DNA of 64,000 nt from Candidatus Gastranaerophilales bacterium (GTDB lineage: Bacteria; Cyanobacteriota; Vampirovibrionia; Gastranaerophilales; Gastranaerophilaceae): the NCBI GenBank assembly GCA_944322615.1, contig CALUPH010000009.1, forward strand, positions 26,535 through 90,534, written 5' to 3'. This document shows positions 55,339 to 64,000 of this stretch, piece after piece. Numbering within the stretch: position 1 is the stretch's first letter; each line of letters opens with the position of its first letter. The translations under genes and the position numbers were made by a program. Below the pieces are notes generated by a model. It was not told the origin of the DNA. It worked only from the letters and a program-made list of their open reading frames with translations, and searched no databases.

Positions 55339-56649
55339 ATGGATTTAAAATTATTGAAAAAGATATCATTAGTCGTTTTTTTATTTATAACAGCTTCTTG
55401 CTCTTATGCAATTGTCGATGTAAGTAAAATTACAATAAAAGAAGCTGTAGAAATTGCAAGTAAAAATAATCTTGATATTCAATCATCCAGATTAAATTTA
55501 AATATAGAAGAAAATAATGTAAAAGCAGCTAACAGACTTCAAAATCCTTCTTTTGGCACATTTTTTAATATGGGACAGTCAGGAAAAGGAAATCCTCAAC
55601 AAATTGGTATTTCTCAGACTGTAGAAATTGCTAAAAGGTCGCCAAGAAAAGAACTTGCGAAATCTAACTATTCTCTTTCTCAGAGAGATCTTGAATATTT
55701 AGAAGCTGATTTAAGAATGGATGTTAGAGAAGCTTATACAAATTTACTTGCTAAAAAGTCTGTACTTGCAACTATGCAAGAAAATGAAAATCTACTAAAT
55801 AAGTTAGTTGAAGTTGCAAAAGAAAAACATAAAACAGGTAAGGTTGCTGAAATAGATGTTTTGCAAGCACAATTGCTTGTTAACCAAATTAGAACTGAAG
55901 TTAATTCTGCAAAGTATGATGTAAAAACAGCATTATATGAGTTTAATAAAGTAATTAACAGCCCTGACGGTTTTTATGACACTATACAAGACCATTTTAC
56001 TAAAGAGTATCAACCTCTTACTATGCCAAAACCGTCAGATAAAATGCCTCCTTTTGAAGTAATTGCAAACGAAGCCATTAATAATAGAGTAGATATTAAA
56101 ATTGCTTTGCAAGAGATTGAAGTTGCAGAAAAAAACTTACTGGTTGTTTTAAGGCAAAAAATTCCTGATTTTGAACTTCAAGCAGGATATAGTTATCAAA
56201 ATCCCGGACAATCAGGGGATGGCATTTTTAAACACGGTGCTTACATTGCCGCAAATATTGTGAACATTCCTTTGTTGTACAGCTATGCACCTGAAATAAG
56301 AAATGCTAAATTAAAATTGGAACAAGCACATTTAAATTATGCTTCTGTTGAAAATAAAGCTGAAAATGATTTAAAGAAAGCTTATGAAAAATTTTTAACG
56401 GCACAAGTCAATTTAAACTATTATAATGATGAGTTACTTGCAAATTCTGAAGAATTAATTGTTGCTTCGAGAAAAAGTTATAAAGAAGGCAAAATTGATT
56501 TAACTACTCTTATTACAATGGAAGAGTCTTATCGTATGATTACAATTGCACATACTTATGCATTAGCTGAATTTTATAATGCTTGGAATTTCTTTGTACG
56601 AGAAGTTAATAATGAAAACTTCAAAATTTATATGGAAGAGGCTGTTTAA
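55339..56649 (+). CDS. TolC-family outer membrane efflux protein
   Basis: This 436-residue outer-membrane channel subunit has an N-terminal signal (LLKKISLVVFLFITASCSYA); the Cys there might be a lipobox, but its context is weak. Two repeats of the OEP fold follow (about 30-215 and 235-430), with long coiled helices such as NALLAKKSVLATMQENENLLNKLVEVAKEKHKTG. It would pair with an inner-membrane pump for drug or metal export, but no pump or adaptor is adjacent. Confidence 0.87.
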   Translation: MDLKLLKKISLVVFLFITASCSYAIVDVSKITIKEAVEIASKNNLDIQSSRLNLNIEENNVKAANRLQNPSFGTFFNMGQSGKGNPQQIGISQTVEIAKRSPRKELAKSNYSLSQRDLEYLEADLRMDVREAYTNLLAKKSVLATMQENENLLNKLVEVAKEKHKTGKVAEIDVLQAQLLVNQIRTEVNSAKYDVKTALYEFNKVINSPDGFYDTIQDHFTKEYQPLTMPKPSDKMPPFEVIANEAINNRVDIKIALQEIEVAEKNLLVVLRQKIPDFELQAGYSYQNPGQSGDGIFKHGAYIAANIVNIPLLYSYAPEIRNAKLKLEQAHLNYASVENKAENDLKKAYEKFLTAQVNLNYYNDELLANSEELIVASRKSYKEGKIDLTTLITMEESYRMITIAHTYALAEFYNAWNFFVREVNNENFKIYMEEAV

Positions 56650-56652
56650 TTG

Positions 56653-57789
56653 TTATCTTGTATAAACTCTTGATAAACGGACTTTTAATCTGCAAGTTAG
56701 TTCATAATTTATTGTTCCCAAAATATTTGCCCAATTATTAATTGAAACTGATTCTTTTCCATCATTACCAATTAATGTAATAACATCACCTTCATTTGCT
56801 TTTACATTAGAAATATCAAACATCATTTGATCCATTGTTATATTTCCAATTTGTGGTACTTTTTGTCCATTTAAAATACCATAAATTTTATTTGAAAGTC
56901 GTCTATCTACACCATCAGCATATCCTATTGGAATTGTTGCGATTGTTGTTTCTTTATCTGTTGTATATGTATGGCAGTAACTTACTCCGCTGCCTTTATG
57001 TGCTGTATGAATATTTATTATTCTTGCTTTTAAACTCATTGCAGGAATTAAGTTAGGAATTCTTTTTGCAAAATTTGGTAAATCAGGAACCAAGCCGTAT
57101 AAAGCGAGTCCAAGTCTTACCATATTATATTTATCTTCTTTATAGCCGGATATTGTTGCTGCTGTATTAAAACAATGAAGAATTAATCCGTCGGTATTTA
57201 TTTGTGATAATACTTCATTCCATATTGATAATTGTTCATTAGTTTTTTCTTCTGTTTCGGCATTCGCAAAATGGGTAAAAATGCCTTGAAGTTCAATGCT
57301 TTCTCTTTTTTGAACTTCTTTTATAAAATTGACAGCATCTTCCTTTTCTACACCAATTCTATTCATTCCTGTATCAAGTTTAATATGTGCTTTTGTTTTT
57401 AAGCCTGTTTTTTTATAAGTTAAATCAGCAGCTTCAATATGATTTTCTAAGAATAAAGAAAGAGATATATTATTTTGTGCTGCATAATCAAATGCCCAAA
57501 CTGGTGCTGCCCCAAGAACTAGAATAGGGCAAGTGAATTTATTATTACGCAGTTCCATTCCTTCATCAATTGATGCAACTCCAAGATAATCTACCCCGGA
57601 TGCTAAAAGTGTAGGAGCAATCATTGAACTTCCATGACCATATGCATCAGCTTTAACTACAGCAAGTATTTTTGTATTCGGTCTTACGAATGACTTTAAT
57701 TCAAGTATATTATGCTCTATTGCGTCAAGGTTTATTTCAACCCACGCATCTCTTTTGGTATTAATATTTGATAGTCTTTGAAATTTCAT
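56653..57789 (-). CDS. alr: Alanine racemase
   Basis: This 378-residue PLP enzyme makes D-alanine for peptidoglycan. The PLP lysine is in LAVVKADAYGHG (about K45) and the second base Tyr is in GSGVSYCHTYTT (about Y268). IPIGYADGVDR (about 287-297) is another family signature. Length and motifs are complete. Convergent with tolC (3 bases apart); no partner gene. Confidence 0.96.
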   Translation of the reverse strand: MKFQRLSNINTKRDAWVEINLDAIEHNILELKSFVRPNTKILAVVKADAYGHGSSMIAPTLLASGVDYLGVASIDEGMELRNNKFTCPILVLGAAPVWAFDYAAQNNISLSLFLENHIEAADLTYKKTGLKTKAHIKLDTGMNRIGVEKEDAVNFIKEVQKRESIELQGIFTHFANAETEEKTNEQLSIWNEVLSQINTDGLILHCFNTAATISGYKEDKYNMVRLGLALYGLVPDLPNFAKRIPNLIPAMSLKARIINIHTAHKGSGVSYCHTYTTDKETTIATIPIGYADGVDRRLSNKIYGILNGQKVPQIGNITMDQMMFDISNVKANEGDVITLIGNDGKESVSINNWANILGTINYELTCRLKVRLSRVYTR

Positions 57790-57935
57790 ATTTACATTTT
57801 AGTTTAAAAACATTAAACATGATACTTTTTATATTAAATAAGTTATTAATATTTATTGAATAATTAAACAAATATAAGTTTTGATTGTCTATATATCTGT
57901 CTAATATGATATACTTTAACTGAAAGCAGGTTAAA

Positions 57936-58256
57936 ATGGATAAAAATGAAAAACTTAAAATAATAGAAGATATGCAGCAAGTAGTTGAGCAAATGAGGCT
58001 TGATGATTTAGAAGAAGATCCTTCATTAGAAAATGAAAATTTTGAATGTTCTTGTTGCGGAAAAACAAAATCATTAGCCGGTTCTATTCAATATGGAAAA
58101 TACAGACTCTGTAATGATTGCGTACTATTGGCTGAAACGGGTTTTGCTATCGGTAAATTTAAAAATGCTGATGAACTAATAAAGGCAATGGAAGATACAA
58201 GACTACAAGAAATGTGTGATTTTATAAAACAAGAAGAAAAAAAAGAAAGTAATTAA
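57936..58256 (+). CDS. Stand-alone ClpX-type zinc-binding domain protein
   Basis: This 106-residue protein has a middle segment, CSCCGKTKSLAGSIQYGKYRLCNDCVLLAETG, that follows the ClpX N-terminal zinc-binding domain (C-x2-C, spacer, C-x2-C, with GK and C-x-E/D-C). The flanks are acidic helices (KIIEDMQQVVEQM and IKAMEDTRLQEMCDF). No ATPase is present. The free domain could dimerise or bind substrate adaptors. It abuts the matrixin-like protease gene (stop and start adjacent), so the two are co-translated. Confidence 0.78.
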   Translation: MDKNEKLKIIEDMQQVVEQMRLDDLEEDPSLENENFECSCCGKTKSLAGSIQYGKYRLCNDCVLLAETGFAIGKFKNADELIKAMEDTRLQEMCDFIKQEEKKESN

Positions 58257-59036
58257 ATGCATAGACTTACCTATTTAAACGAAAATTTAAAAAAAGGATG
58301 TCTTATAAGATGGCCCCATCAGTGCTTCCCAATGCCTGTTTATATTGCTCCTTGCACTTGGTATTCTATGAAAGAAGCTGATAGATATTCATATGTAAAT
58401 ATGGTAATAGAGGCTCTAAATACTTGGGAAAGAGTTGGAGAAGGTAAATTTTCTTTTTACTTAGTTAATACATTAAATGAATCTCAAATGAATGTTGAAT
58501 GGCGAAGAGTTGACAGAAAATCATTGGGAAATTGCAGTTTTAGTTATGATAATGAATCAAGGTTATATTCTGCCGAAGTTTCAATTGGTATATCTGACGG
58601 TATAATCCACAGAAAATATATGGATGAAAATGAAGTATTCCATACAATTCTACATGAAATCGGTCACGCTTTAGGTTTGGGGCATTCAAATAATCCTGAA
58701 GATATTATGTATACACCGCATCAATATGGTGTAGTTAATTTATCAAAGAGAGATATTGCTTCTGTTAAATGGCTTTATTCTCTTCCCTATGGTGCTTCAG
58801 CAAAAAGCTTAAATGAACTTTATTCTACAAATTACAGCAATATAGACGATATTATTATGCATATAGCTTCAGGTGGCTCAGAGTCAAAATTTCAAAAAAC
58901 TTTAAATAGTATTAAAAAGCCAACTCGTAATTTGGAAGAAGAACAAGAAAAGTTAGCACAAATGAAAAAATTTCATATGTCTATTCAAAATGTAAGACTT
59001 CCAAAAGAACTTGCTGATAAATTTAAAGATATGTAA
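58257..59036 (+). CDS. Matrixin-like zinc metalloprotease without signal peptide
   Basis: This 259-residue protein has the metzincin zinc motif H-E-x2-H-x2-G-x2-H in HEIGHALGLGH (H133, E134, H137, H143), followed by a Met-turn-like DIMYTP. The N-terminal half has IEALNTWERVGEGKFSF as in matrixin/peptidase M10. There is no signal peptide, unlike secreted matrixins, and no propeptide. It follows the ClpX-type zinc-finger gene without a gap, suggesting a cytoplasmic adaptor/protease pair; that is inference. Confidence 0.82.
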   Translation: MHRLTYLNENLKKGCLIRWPHQCFPMPVYIAPCTWYSMKEADRYSYVNMVIEALNTWERVGEGKFSFYLVNTLNESQMNVEWRRVDRKSLGNCSFSYDNESRLYSAEVSIGISDGIIHRKYMDENEVFHTILHEIGHALGLGHSNNPEDIMYTPHQYGVVNLSKRDIASVKWLYSLPYGASAKSLNELYSTNYSNIDDIIMHIASGGSESKFQKTLNSIKKPTRNLEEEQEKLAQMKKFHMSIQNVRLPKELADKFKDM

Positions 59037-59037
59037 T

Positions 59038-60540
59038 TTAATTACTTTCTTTTAATACTATTTTTACAAAAGATAAACCATTGTCGTTTATTTTAATAGT
59101 ATAATTATCTCCGAACAATAATCTTTTTTGTGACTTTTTATAAACATCAAATTTTTGCATTGGGAACTCATTATACATTTTAATCAAAGGATGCCGCACA
59201 GGCTCATCAAAACTATTTTTAAGATGAGCATTATTTATACAATCATTAACTTGTGCTCTACGAATGCCAGAACATAGTTTTGTTTTTTTAGTGTCGTATA
59301 CATCAAAATATGCAGTACAAGTTTGACCAGATGGAATAGACGTACTACAAAATCCAACAGTGCTAGCTGTACAAACAAAATATCCGGAAAAATCTCTTGT
59401 AAGACAATTTTTATACTTTATAGGGACAAGAACATTATCATCGATATCAATAACACCTGCTTTATTATTTTTTGAAACAACATAGTATTTTACACCAATT
59501 GAGTTTATATAAAAATATTTATTTATAAGTCTAGAAATTCTTTTATCAGTTGAAAGAATAGTATATTTCCCATATGGAGATTTAGATATATCAGGGTTTT
59601 TTATCACATTCCCAGAAAAATCGAAACAATCAAATGCATCAATATTCGGAAATCCTTTTATATTTGCCTTATTAGCCCAGATAAGACCATTTTTTTCAGA
59701 AAAATAAATTGTACTATAAGAAAGAGGAAGAATTACTTTATTATTAGAATCTACAACACCGTATCTATATGAGTTTCCAACAATAAAATATTCTTTATTT
59801 TTATAGACAACGCTTTTTCCTATATAATCATAATTTGGTTCAAAAATAGTTTTTCCTTTAAAATCAATAAGTTTTATTTTGCTGTCAAAAAGAGTAACAA
59901 AATAGTTATCAGAATATAAATTAACAATACCTTTATTTTCAATTGTTAAAATTTCATTCAAATCACCATCAAATAAAGATAATTGCTTAGGTTCATCACT
60001 ATTAACATTGATATCAGAAGCAAAGATATAGTTTTTCCCAGTAAAAGCATCGATATTTAACCCAAGCGGCTTAATATATTTATCCTTTAAAAGAAGTTTT
60101 CCCTTTGTATCGTATATTTCTGCCTTATTATTATTGTTTTTTTTATAAGTACAAAATAAAGAATTACCACATTCAGTAATTTTTGAAAATTCAGGCTTTA
60201 ATATGTATTTACCTGTATTATCAATTACGCCAACAGAATTATCTTGCAAATAAACAACATAGTAATTCTTATAAATAGACTCAACCCTTAAAAAATAATC
60301 TTTATAAACCAACTTATTATTAGCATCAACTAAAGCATATCTAATAGTTTTATTTTTCACATTATTAACCGAATTTGAATGTTGTTGGACAGATTTACTT
60401 TTAATGACATTAGATTCTTTATACATCTTAGAATAATAATATAAAGCAAAAAAAGAAATAACCAAAAAGACTATAAATGTTATAAATATTACAAATGCAA
60501 TAAAAAATATTTTAACAAACAAATTAGAAAAATTTTTCAT
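59038..60540 (-). CDS. Membrane-anchored WG-repeat-like protein
   Basis: This 500-residue protein begins MKNFSNLFVKIFFIAFVIFITFIVF, a long uncleaved signal anchor. The extracytoplasmic part has repeating units of about 45 residues with G-V-I/V-D-x-x-G/N-K-x-I/V-L-x-P (for example VGVIDNTGKYILKPEFSKI and YGVVDSNNKVILPLSYSTI), as in WG/KWG beta-propeller-like repeats. I start at ATG 60540; the longer frame to 60696 runs into the RNase P RNA and is spurious. Divergent from rnpB. Confidence 0.8.
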   Translation of the reverse strand: MKNFSNLFVKIFFIAFVIFITFIVFLVISFFALYYYSKMYKESNVIKSKSVQQHSNSVNNVKNKTIRYALVDANNKLVYKDYFLRVESIYKNYYVVYLQDNSVGVIDNTGKYILKPEFSKITECGNSLFCTYKKNNNNKAEIYDTKGKLLLKDKYIKPLGLNIDAFTGKNYIFASDINVNSDEPKQLSLFDGDLNEILTIENKGIVNLYSDNYFVTLFDSKIKLIDFKGKTIFEPNYDYIGKSVVYKNKEYFIVGNSYRYGVVDSNNKVILPLSYSTIYFSEKNGLIWANKANIKGFPNIDAFDCFDFSGNVIKNPDISKSPYGKYTILSTDKRISRLINKYFYINSIGVKYYVVSKNNKAGVIDIDDNVLVPIKYKNCLTRDFSGYFVCTASTVGFCSTSIPSGQTCTAYFDVYDTKKTKLCSGIRRAQVNDCINNAHLKNSFDEPVRHPLIKMYNEFPMQKFDVYKKSQKRLLFGDNYTIKINDNGLSFVKIVLKESN

Positions 60541-60581
60541 TAAATAATTATAACTTAAATTTAAATTTATGCAATAATAGG

Positions 60582-60921
60582 AAAGAGAGCAGACGAACAA
60601 TCGCGTATAAGTTTTTCTTATATGAGGAAAGTCCGGACACCTTAGGGCAGAACGACGGATAACGTCCGCCGAGGGTAACCTCAGGAATAGTGCCACAGAA
60701 AAGTAAACAACCTTTTATAAGGTTCAGGTGCAACGGTAGTGTAAAAGACTACCAGAGGTATTGAGAAATACCTGCTCGGTAAACTCCGTTCGGGTGCAAG
60801 ATTGAATTAAAGATTAAGGTGACCCGCCGTCTTTAGAAAAATCGCTTGAGCTATAGGGCAACCTATTTCCCAGACAGATGATTGTTTAGAAACAGAATCC
60901 GGCTTATGATCTGCTCTCTTT
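60582..60921 (+). ncRNA. rnpB: RNase P RNA (bacterial A-type)
   Basis: About 340 bases. The 5' AAAGAGAGCAGA pairs with the 3' TCTGCTCTCTTT. Conserved cores are seen: GAGGAAAGTCCGGAC (60646 region), GAACGACGGATAACG, AGGGTAACCTCAGGAATAGTGCCACAGAAA, GGTGCAACGGTAGTG, and the closing CAGAATCCGGCTTA. It processes tRNA 5' ends. Its 3' end meets the stop codon of the convergent gene at 60920. Any protein frame over it is false. Confidence 0.96.
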
Positions 60922-61813
60922 AACCAAGCACCAAGCCATTGTTAAACATGTATTCTGAAAGTTCTTTTATCCTTTTTTTGTTCTCTTCCAGATTTGGATA
61001 ATTTTGCATTGCAAGCTCACATATATCAATTTTATTTTTTCTTAATTCTTCTGGATTTAGGTCTGGAAGCTTTGCTGCACTTGTTGTTAACTCTAATTTT
61101 CTTTTTGCATCCATTCTTGTTTGGACTTTGGGATAGTTTGAAGCATATATTTGACTTGCAGTTGCTCTGTCTGTAATTGCGGCATATGATGCTTCTAAAA
61201 GGTATCTCGTTACAGCAGTTTCAACATCTTCTATTGCTTTGTGTGCTTTTTGTATTAATGTTTCTTCACCTAAATCCAAGTTATCTGTTCTACCAATTAC
61301 CTCCATAATCTGATATTTTTTTTCTAAAAGCCTTTTATGTAATTCATATCCAACTTTTACTGTGTATGGAAGTGATGGATTTAATGAAATATAGGATGTT
61401 ACACCAAAAAATCTGTTTAGATTTGAGTCTTCATATAATAAAAGTGGTTCTGCTGGATAATCCTGATCATTTGGGTCTATCTCTGTTTTGTACTCTCTAG
61501 CTAAAGTTTCAGTAAATACTTGAACCTGCGGTGGACGTTCTCTATATTCAAGCCTTGGAAGTCCAACATTTCCTCTTCTTATAAAACAATCTTGATATGG
61601 GTATTGATTTGCAATTTCATTTAGTAGTAAAGCGTCTTTTTTGAGAAATGTAGGTACAGATGTTTTTTCGGCAACTTCACCTAAATCAACGATATCCTCA
61701 ATATATATGCCCTTAAAAGATGGTTTATTTGTTAATTTTTCTTTCTTTTCTGCATTATTGTTTTTATTTGTGAATAATGAATTTACACTATTTGAAATTG
61801 ATGATATATTCAT
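60920..61813 (-). CDS. SFKG-motif protein of unknown function
   Basis: This 297-residue protein begins MNISSISNSVNS and has KPSFKGI at residues 30-36. The remainder is soluble and helical (HKAIEDVETAVTRYLLEASYAAITDRATA) with a Glu/Lys-rich tail. GGAG precedes the ATG. No enzyme motif is seen. It shares only the N-terminal motif with the neighbours at 25892 and 61970. Function unknown. Confidence 0.72.
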   Translation of the reverse strand: MNISSISNSVNSLFTNKNNNAEKKEKLTNKPSFKGIYIEDIVDLGEVAEKTSVPTFLKKDALLLNEIANQYPYQDCFIRRGNVGLPRLEYRERPPQVQVFTETLAREYKTEIDPNDQDYPAEPLLLYEDSNLNRFFGVTSYISLNPSLPYTVKVGYELHKRLLEKKYQIMEVIGRTDNLDLGEETLIQKAHKAIEDVETAVTRYLLEASYAAITDRATASQIYASNYPKVQTRMDAKRKLELTTSAAKLPDLNPEELRKNKIDICELAMQNYPNLEENKKRIKELSEYMFNNGLVLG

Positions 61814-61969
61814 ACATTACTCCTATGTTATACAATTGAAAAAGAAACAATTTTAAAATTGCTTGGAATTAGAATTTTGTAAATAAAATTTAACATTAAT
61901 TGTTATTATGTCAATTATTTATCTTTATATTTTTTATCATTTTGAAAAGTAAGTCTAGCATCAGGTTTT

Positions 61970-62716
61970 ATGAAAATAAGTTCTTCTTTCTATAATAGAT
62001 ATAATAATGAAGTTCAGCCTCAATCGTTTAAAGGTATTCCTAAAAATCCTAAATTTATGCCAAATTTGATTGGAAAAATGGGAAAGCTTGCAGGGGAATA
62101 TGTTAGCATGCCTGAACAAAAGTTATTTTTAGCAACTACTGCATTAATGTTTGTTCCTCTTATTGATTTGAAATTTGCTGACGAAGATAAAAAAACAGAT
62201 GCTGCAATAAAGTCTGCTTCAAAAGCAATGATGGGGGGGCTTACAGGTGTTACTATAAGGGCTGCTTTTCTTAAATTTATGGATAAATTTGTTGGTTTAG
62301 GTAAGCATAATATCATTAATACTTATCTTTTGCCTCCTAAAGCAAGTGAATTAAATGCTAAACTTTCTGCTGCAAAAAATGAAGCAGAAAAGTTAATGCT
62401 TGCAAAAAAAGTAAAACAATATAGTCAGACAATGGGAACTTTGTTTGCTATTTTATTTATGACATTTTTCTCTAATTCAAAAGTAGATGTGCCGTTGACT
62501 AGTGATATGCAAGATTTAATATCTGGTGTCGTTAAAGAAAATAAAACTTGGCTGAAGTCTTTAGCTGATGTTTCAAAGTCTCGTAAAACAAAGATTAGTA
62601 ATTGGTTTGAGAAAAAGAAAATATTTTTCTCAAATGTAAAAGAAAAGATTGTCCGAATTGTAAATGTTTTGAAAGAAGGACCTTCTTCAAATAAAAATTG
62701 GGAGTCAAATAAATGA
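61970..62716 (+). CDS. SFKG-motif membrane protein
   Basis: This 248-residue protein begins MKISSSFYNRYN and has QSFKGI at residues 18-23. Hydrophobic stretches near 60-75, 95-110 and 155-170 suggest two or three membrane helices. The C-terminus is Lys-rich (FFSNVKEKIVRIVNVLKEG). The stop overlaps the next gene by 4 bases (ATGA), so the two proteins are made together and probably interact. Confidence 0.72.
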   Translation: MKISSSFYNRYNNEVQPQSFKGIPKNPKFMPNLIGKMGKLAGEYVSMPEQKLFLATTALMFVPLIDLKFADEDKKTDAAIKSASKAMMGGLTGVTIRAAFLKFMDKFVGLGKHNIINTYLLPPKASELNAKLSAAKNEAEKLMLAKKVKQYSQTMGTLFAILFMTFFSNSKVDVPLTSDMQDLISGVVKENKTWLKSLADVSKSRKTKISNWFEKKKIFFSNVKEKIVRIVNVLKEGPSSNKNWESNK

Positions 62717-63792
62717 AGACTCCATTAAAAATTTTCCAAAATTTTATTTTTGTTCCATTGCATAAATTTCACAAAAATTTCTTGAGTAGAACTGCTAGAG
62801 GAAAGTTTTTTAGTACTGTTACAGATTTTATTTTTGATTGCAGTAAAGAAACAGCTTTGATTATGCTATTTTTCAATGCTGTTTCTATAATTTCTAGTCA
62901 TATTGCTCAAATTGGCGGACTTAAAAAAAGTAAACGTGAAAACAAAGAATATTTAATCGACCAAGAAAAAAAAGAATTATCTCTTGACTTGATACTTACT
63001 ATCATTCCTCCGTTTATTTTGAATAACTTTTTGAAGAAAAAATTAGAAAGCGGTCGTCTTACTACACCTGAATCAAGAGAAAAATTAATAAATGTCGTGG
63101 CACCTGTTGTTGGAGTTTCAAGAGATGAATTATATAGTACTGAGCATTTAAGACCTATTAAAGAAACGGTTGCTTCTTTGGTATCTAAAACATCTGAGTT
63201 AGTTCTTAAAAAGTGTAAAAAACTGCCTATTAAACTTGAAGATGGTATTCGTTCTATAGATAAAAAAGCAAAATCACTTTTGCCTGATTCTGCTACAAGG
63301 CTTCCTTTTGTTACACTTGAAGATATTGCATGTGATTTTGATAATCTTGCAAAAGAAAAAAGAATTAGTTCCGGTATTTTGAAAAAGTTTAGAAATGGTA
63401 GTGCTTATGATGATTTATGTGGTCAAAATAATGGTATTCTTATTATGACCACAATTGCTTATTCTATTCTGGCAAGTAATATTATAATGCCTATACTTAA
63501 AAATAAGCTTTCAAATCGCTCTTATGAAAAACAACTTGCTAAAATTGGCGAAACGAAAGAAAGTATAAAACGAAAGAAACGCTATGAATTTTATGATGCT
63601 CCTGTTATCAACGAAAAAGATTCTAATCTATTTGAAATTTTCTCAAATTCTGATTATTCAACTGCATCGCCAAAACAAGATAATATTTTTGAGAAAGAAA
63701 AAATTGAAAAAAATGACCAAATCCCAAGAACATTTAATTCGTTTAATCAGTATAGTAAGATAGCCTCTCAATCAATAGGGTTGAGAATTTAG
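62713..63792 (+). CDS. Partner membrane protein of the SFKG gene
   Basis: This 359-residue protein has hydrophobic segments at about 45-65, 90-110 and 240-260 (LIMTTIAYSILASNIIMPIL), separated by Lys/Glu-rich regions, and a low-complexity tail. The pattern resembles the unknown membrane proteins at 19950 and 61970. It overlaps the upstream gene by 4 bases. No family recognised. Confidence 0.72.
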   Translation: MKTPLKIFQNFIFVPLHKFHKNFLSRTARGKFFSTVTDFIFDCSKETALIMLFFNAVSIISSHIAQIGGLKKSKRENKEYLIDQEKKELSLDLILTIIPPFILNNFLKKKLESGRLTTPESREKLINVVAPVVGVSRDELYSTEHLRPIKETVASLVSKTSELVLKKCKKLPIKLEDGIRSIDKKAKSLLPDSATRLPFVTLEDIACDFDNLAKEKRISSGILKKFRNGSAYDDLCGQNNGILIMTTIAYSILASNIIMPILKNKLSNRSYEKQLAKIGETKESIKRKKRYEFYDAPVINEKDSNLFEIFSNSDYSTASPKQDNIFEKEKIEKNDQIPRTFNSFNQYSKIASQSIGLRI

Positions 63793-63830
63793 TTTTTATT
63801 TCAGCCAACACTTGTTATAATAATTTTGTT

Positions 63831-63904
63831 GTGTCCGTAGCTTAAATGGATAGAGCAAAGATCTCCGAAGTCTTTAGGTGTGGGTTCAATTCCCATCGGG
63901 CGCA
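63831..63904 (+). tRNA. tRNA-Arg (anticodon CCG)
   Basis: Cloverleaf: acceptor GTGTCCG with CGGGCGC, D arm GCTT/GAGC, anticodon stem AAGAT/GTCTT with loop CTCCGAA (anticodon CCG at 34-36), T arm GTGGG-TTCAATT-CCCAT, discriminator A. No CCA encoded. CCG reads CGG, a rare codon in this AT-rich genome. Confidence 0.92.
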
Positions 63905-64000
63905 AAGTATAAAAAAGAGAAGGAATAGGAATTGAACCAATAATTTACTACGTAAATTAGGGTTCGCCCCTCTCGAAAAACGATACTCAATCGTTTTTCT

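Noticed and set aside
60541..60696. N-terminal extension of the 59038 protein
   Set aside because: It is encoded by the complement of the RNase P RNA and adds 52 residues with no sense; ATG at 60540 starts a clear signal anchor.

Overview
This is an AT-rich (clearly well under 40% GC by eye), gene-dense chromosomal window. The organism is diderm: it encodes BamA/Omp85, a TolC-like protein, an LptF/G permease, a SPOR protein and alanine racemase. It also carries cyanobacteria-flavoured genes: an LdpA-like iron-sulfur protein, a cyanobacterial-type HNH protein and a HisC-HAD fusion. Alongside these are many lineage-specific proteins with a short N-terminal Ser-Phe-Lys-Gly motif. No photosynthesis gene is seen. 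The best guess is a non-photosynthetic relative of Cyanobacteria (Vampirovibrionia/Melainabacteria, Gastranaerophilales-like, typical of animal guts). That assignment is inferred from gene content, not from a marker phylogeny.

Layout. 1-2.8 kb: end of a lineage-specific gene, a pair of half-size ChrA transporters, an HNH protein and a Cys/His/Asp protein. 2.9-9.1 kb: a DJ-1/PfpI protein, then a leftward unit ligA, membrane protein, SIMPL protein, hisC-HAD, hisB. 9.2-12.4 kb: a PLP decarboxylase, radical SAM and EamA exporter operon with its own terminator. 12.4-17.8 kb: an EF-hand-like protein, a B12/radical SAM protein, a repeat protein with a C-terminal J domain, and a 34-residue membrane peptide. 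18-22.7 kb: an LdpA-like protein, a HAD phosphatase, a complete-looking tryptophan-type attenuator in front of an unknown membrane protein, a CorC/HlyC protein and tRNA-Arg(UCU). 22.8-31.7 kb: small proteins, a phosphoesterase, an XRE regulator, pth, a candidate structured RNA, an ABC permease, a phosphohexomutase, sppA and several unknown membrane or secreted proteins.

31.8-40 kb: an aminotransferase with serA (serine synthesis), ferritin with a flavin reductase, rarA, a solute-binding protein and LptF/G. 40.3-52.2 kb: two paralogues with conserved ends and divergent coiled-coil middles flank SPOR, DUF366-like, queC, HEAT, hisF, pheS, GH13, HU, tsaB, tsaE and bamA. 52.3-64 kb: a radical SAM protein, a thioredoxin/CcdA pair, TolC, alr, a ClpX-type zinc-finger protein with a matrixin-like protease, a WG-type protein, rnpB, SFKG-motif proteins and tRNA-Arg(CCG).

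The most unusual signals are these: (i) a four-segment tryptophan attenuator with no trp gene beside it; (ii) a promoter-like motif (GCAAWTT, about 16 bases, then TTTATATA) repeated before five lineage-specific genes; (iii) the MGYALFA...NGVG paralogue family; (iv) the recurrent N-terminal SFKG motif in otherwise unrelated proteins. I saw no phage, transposase, CRISPR array or restriction system. Most of the window reads as core chromosome plus lineage-specific envelope or secreted genes.
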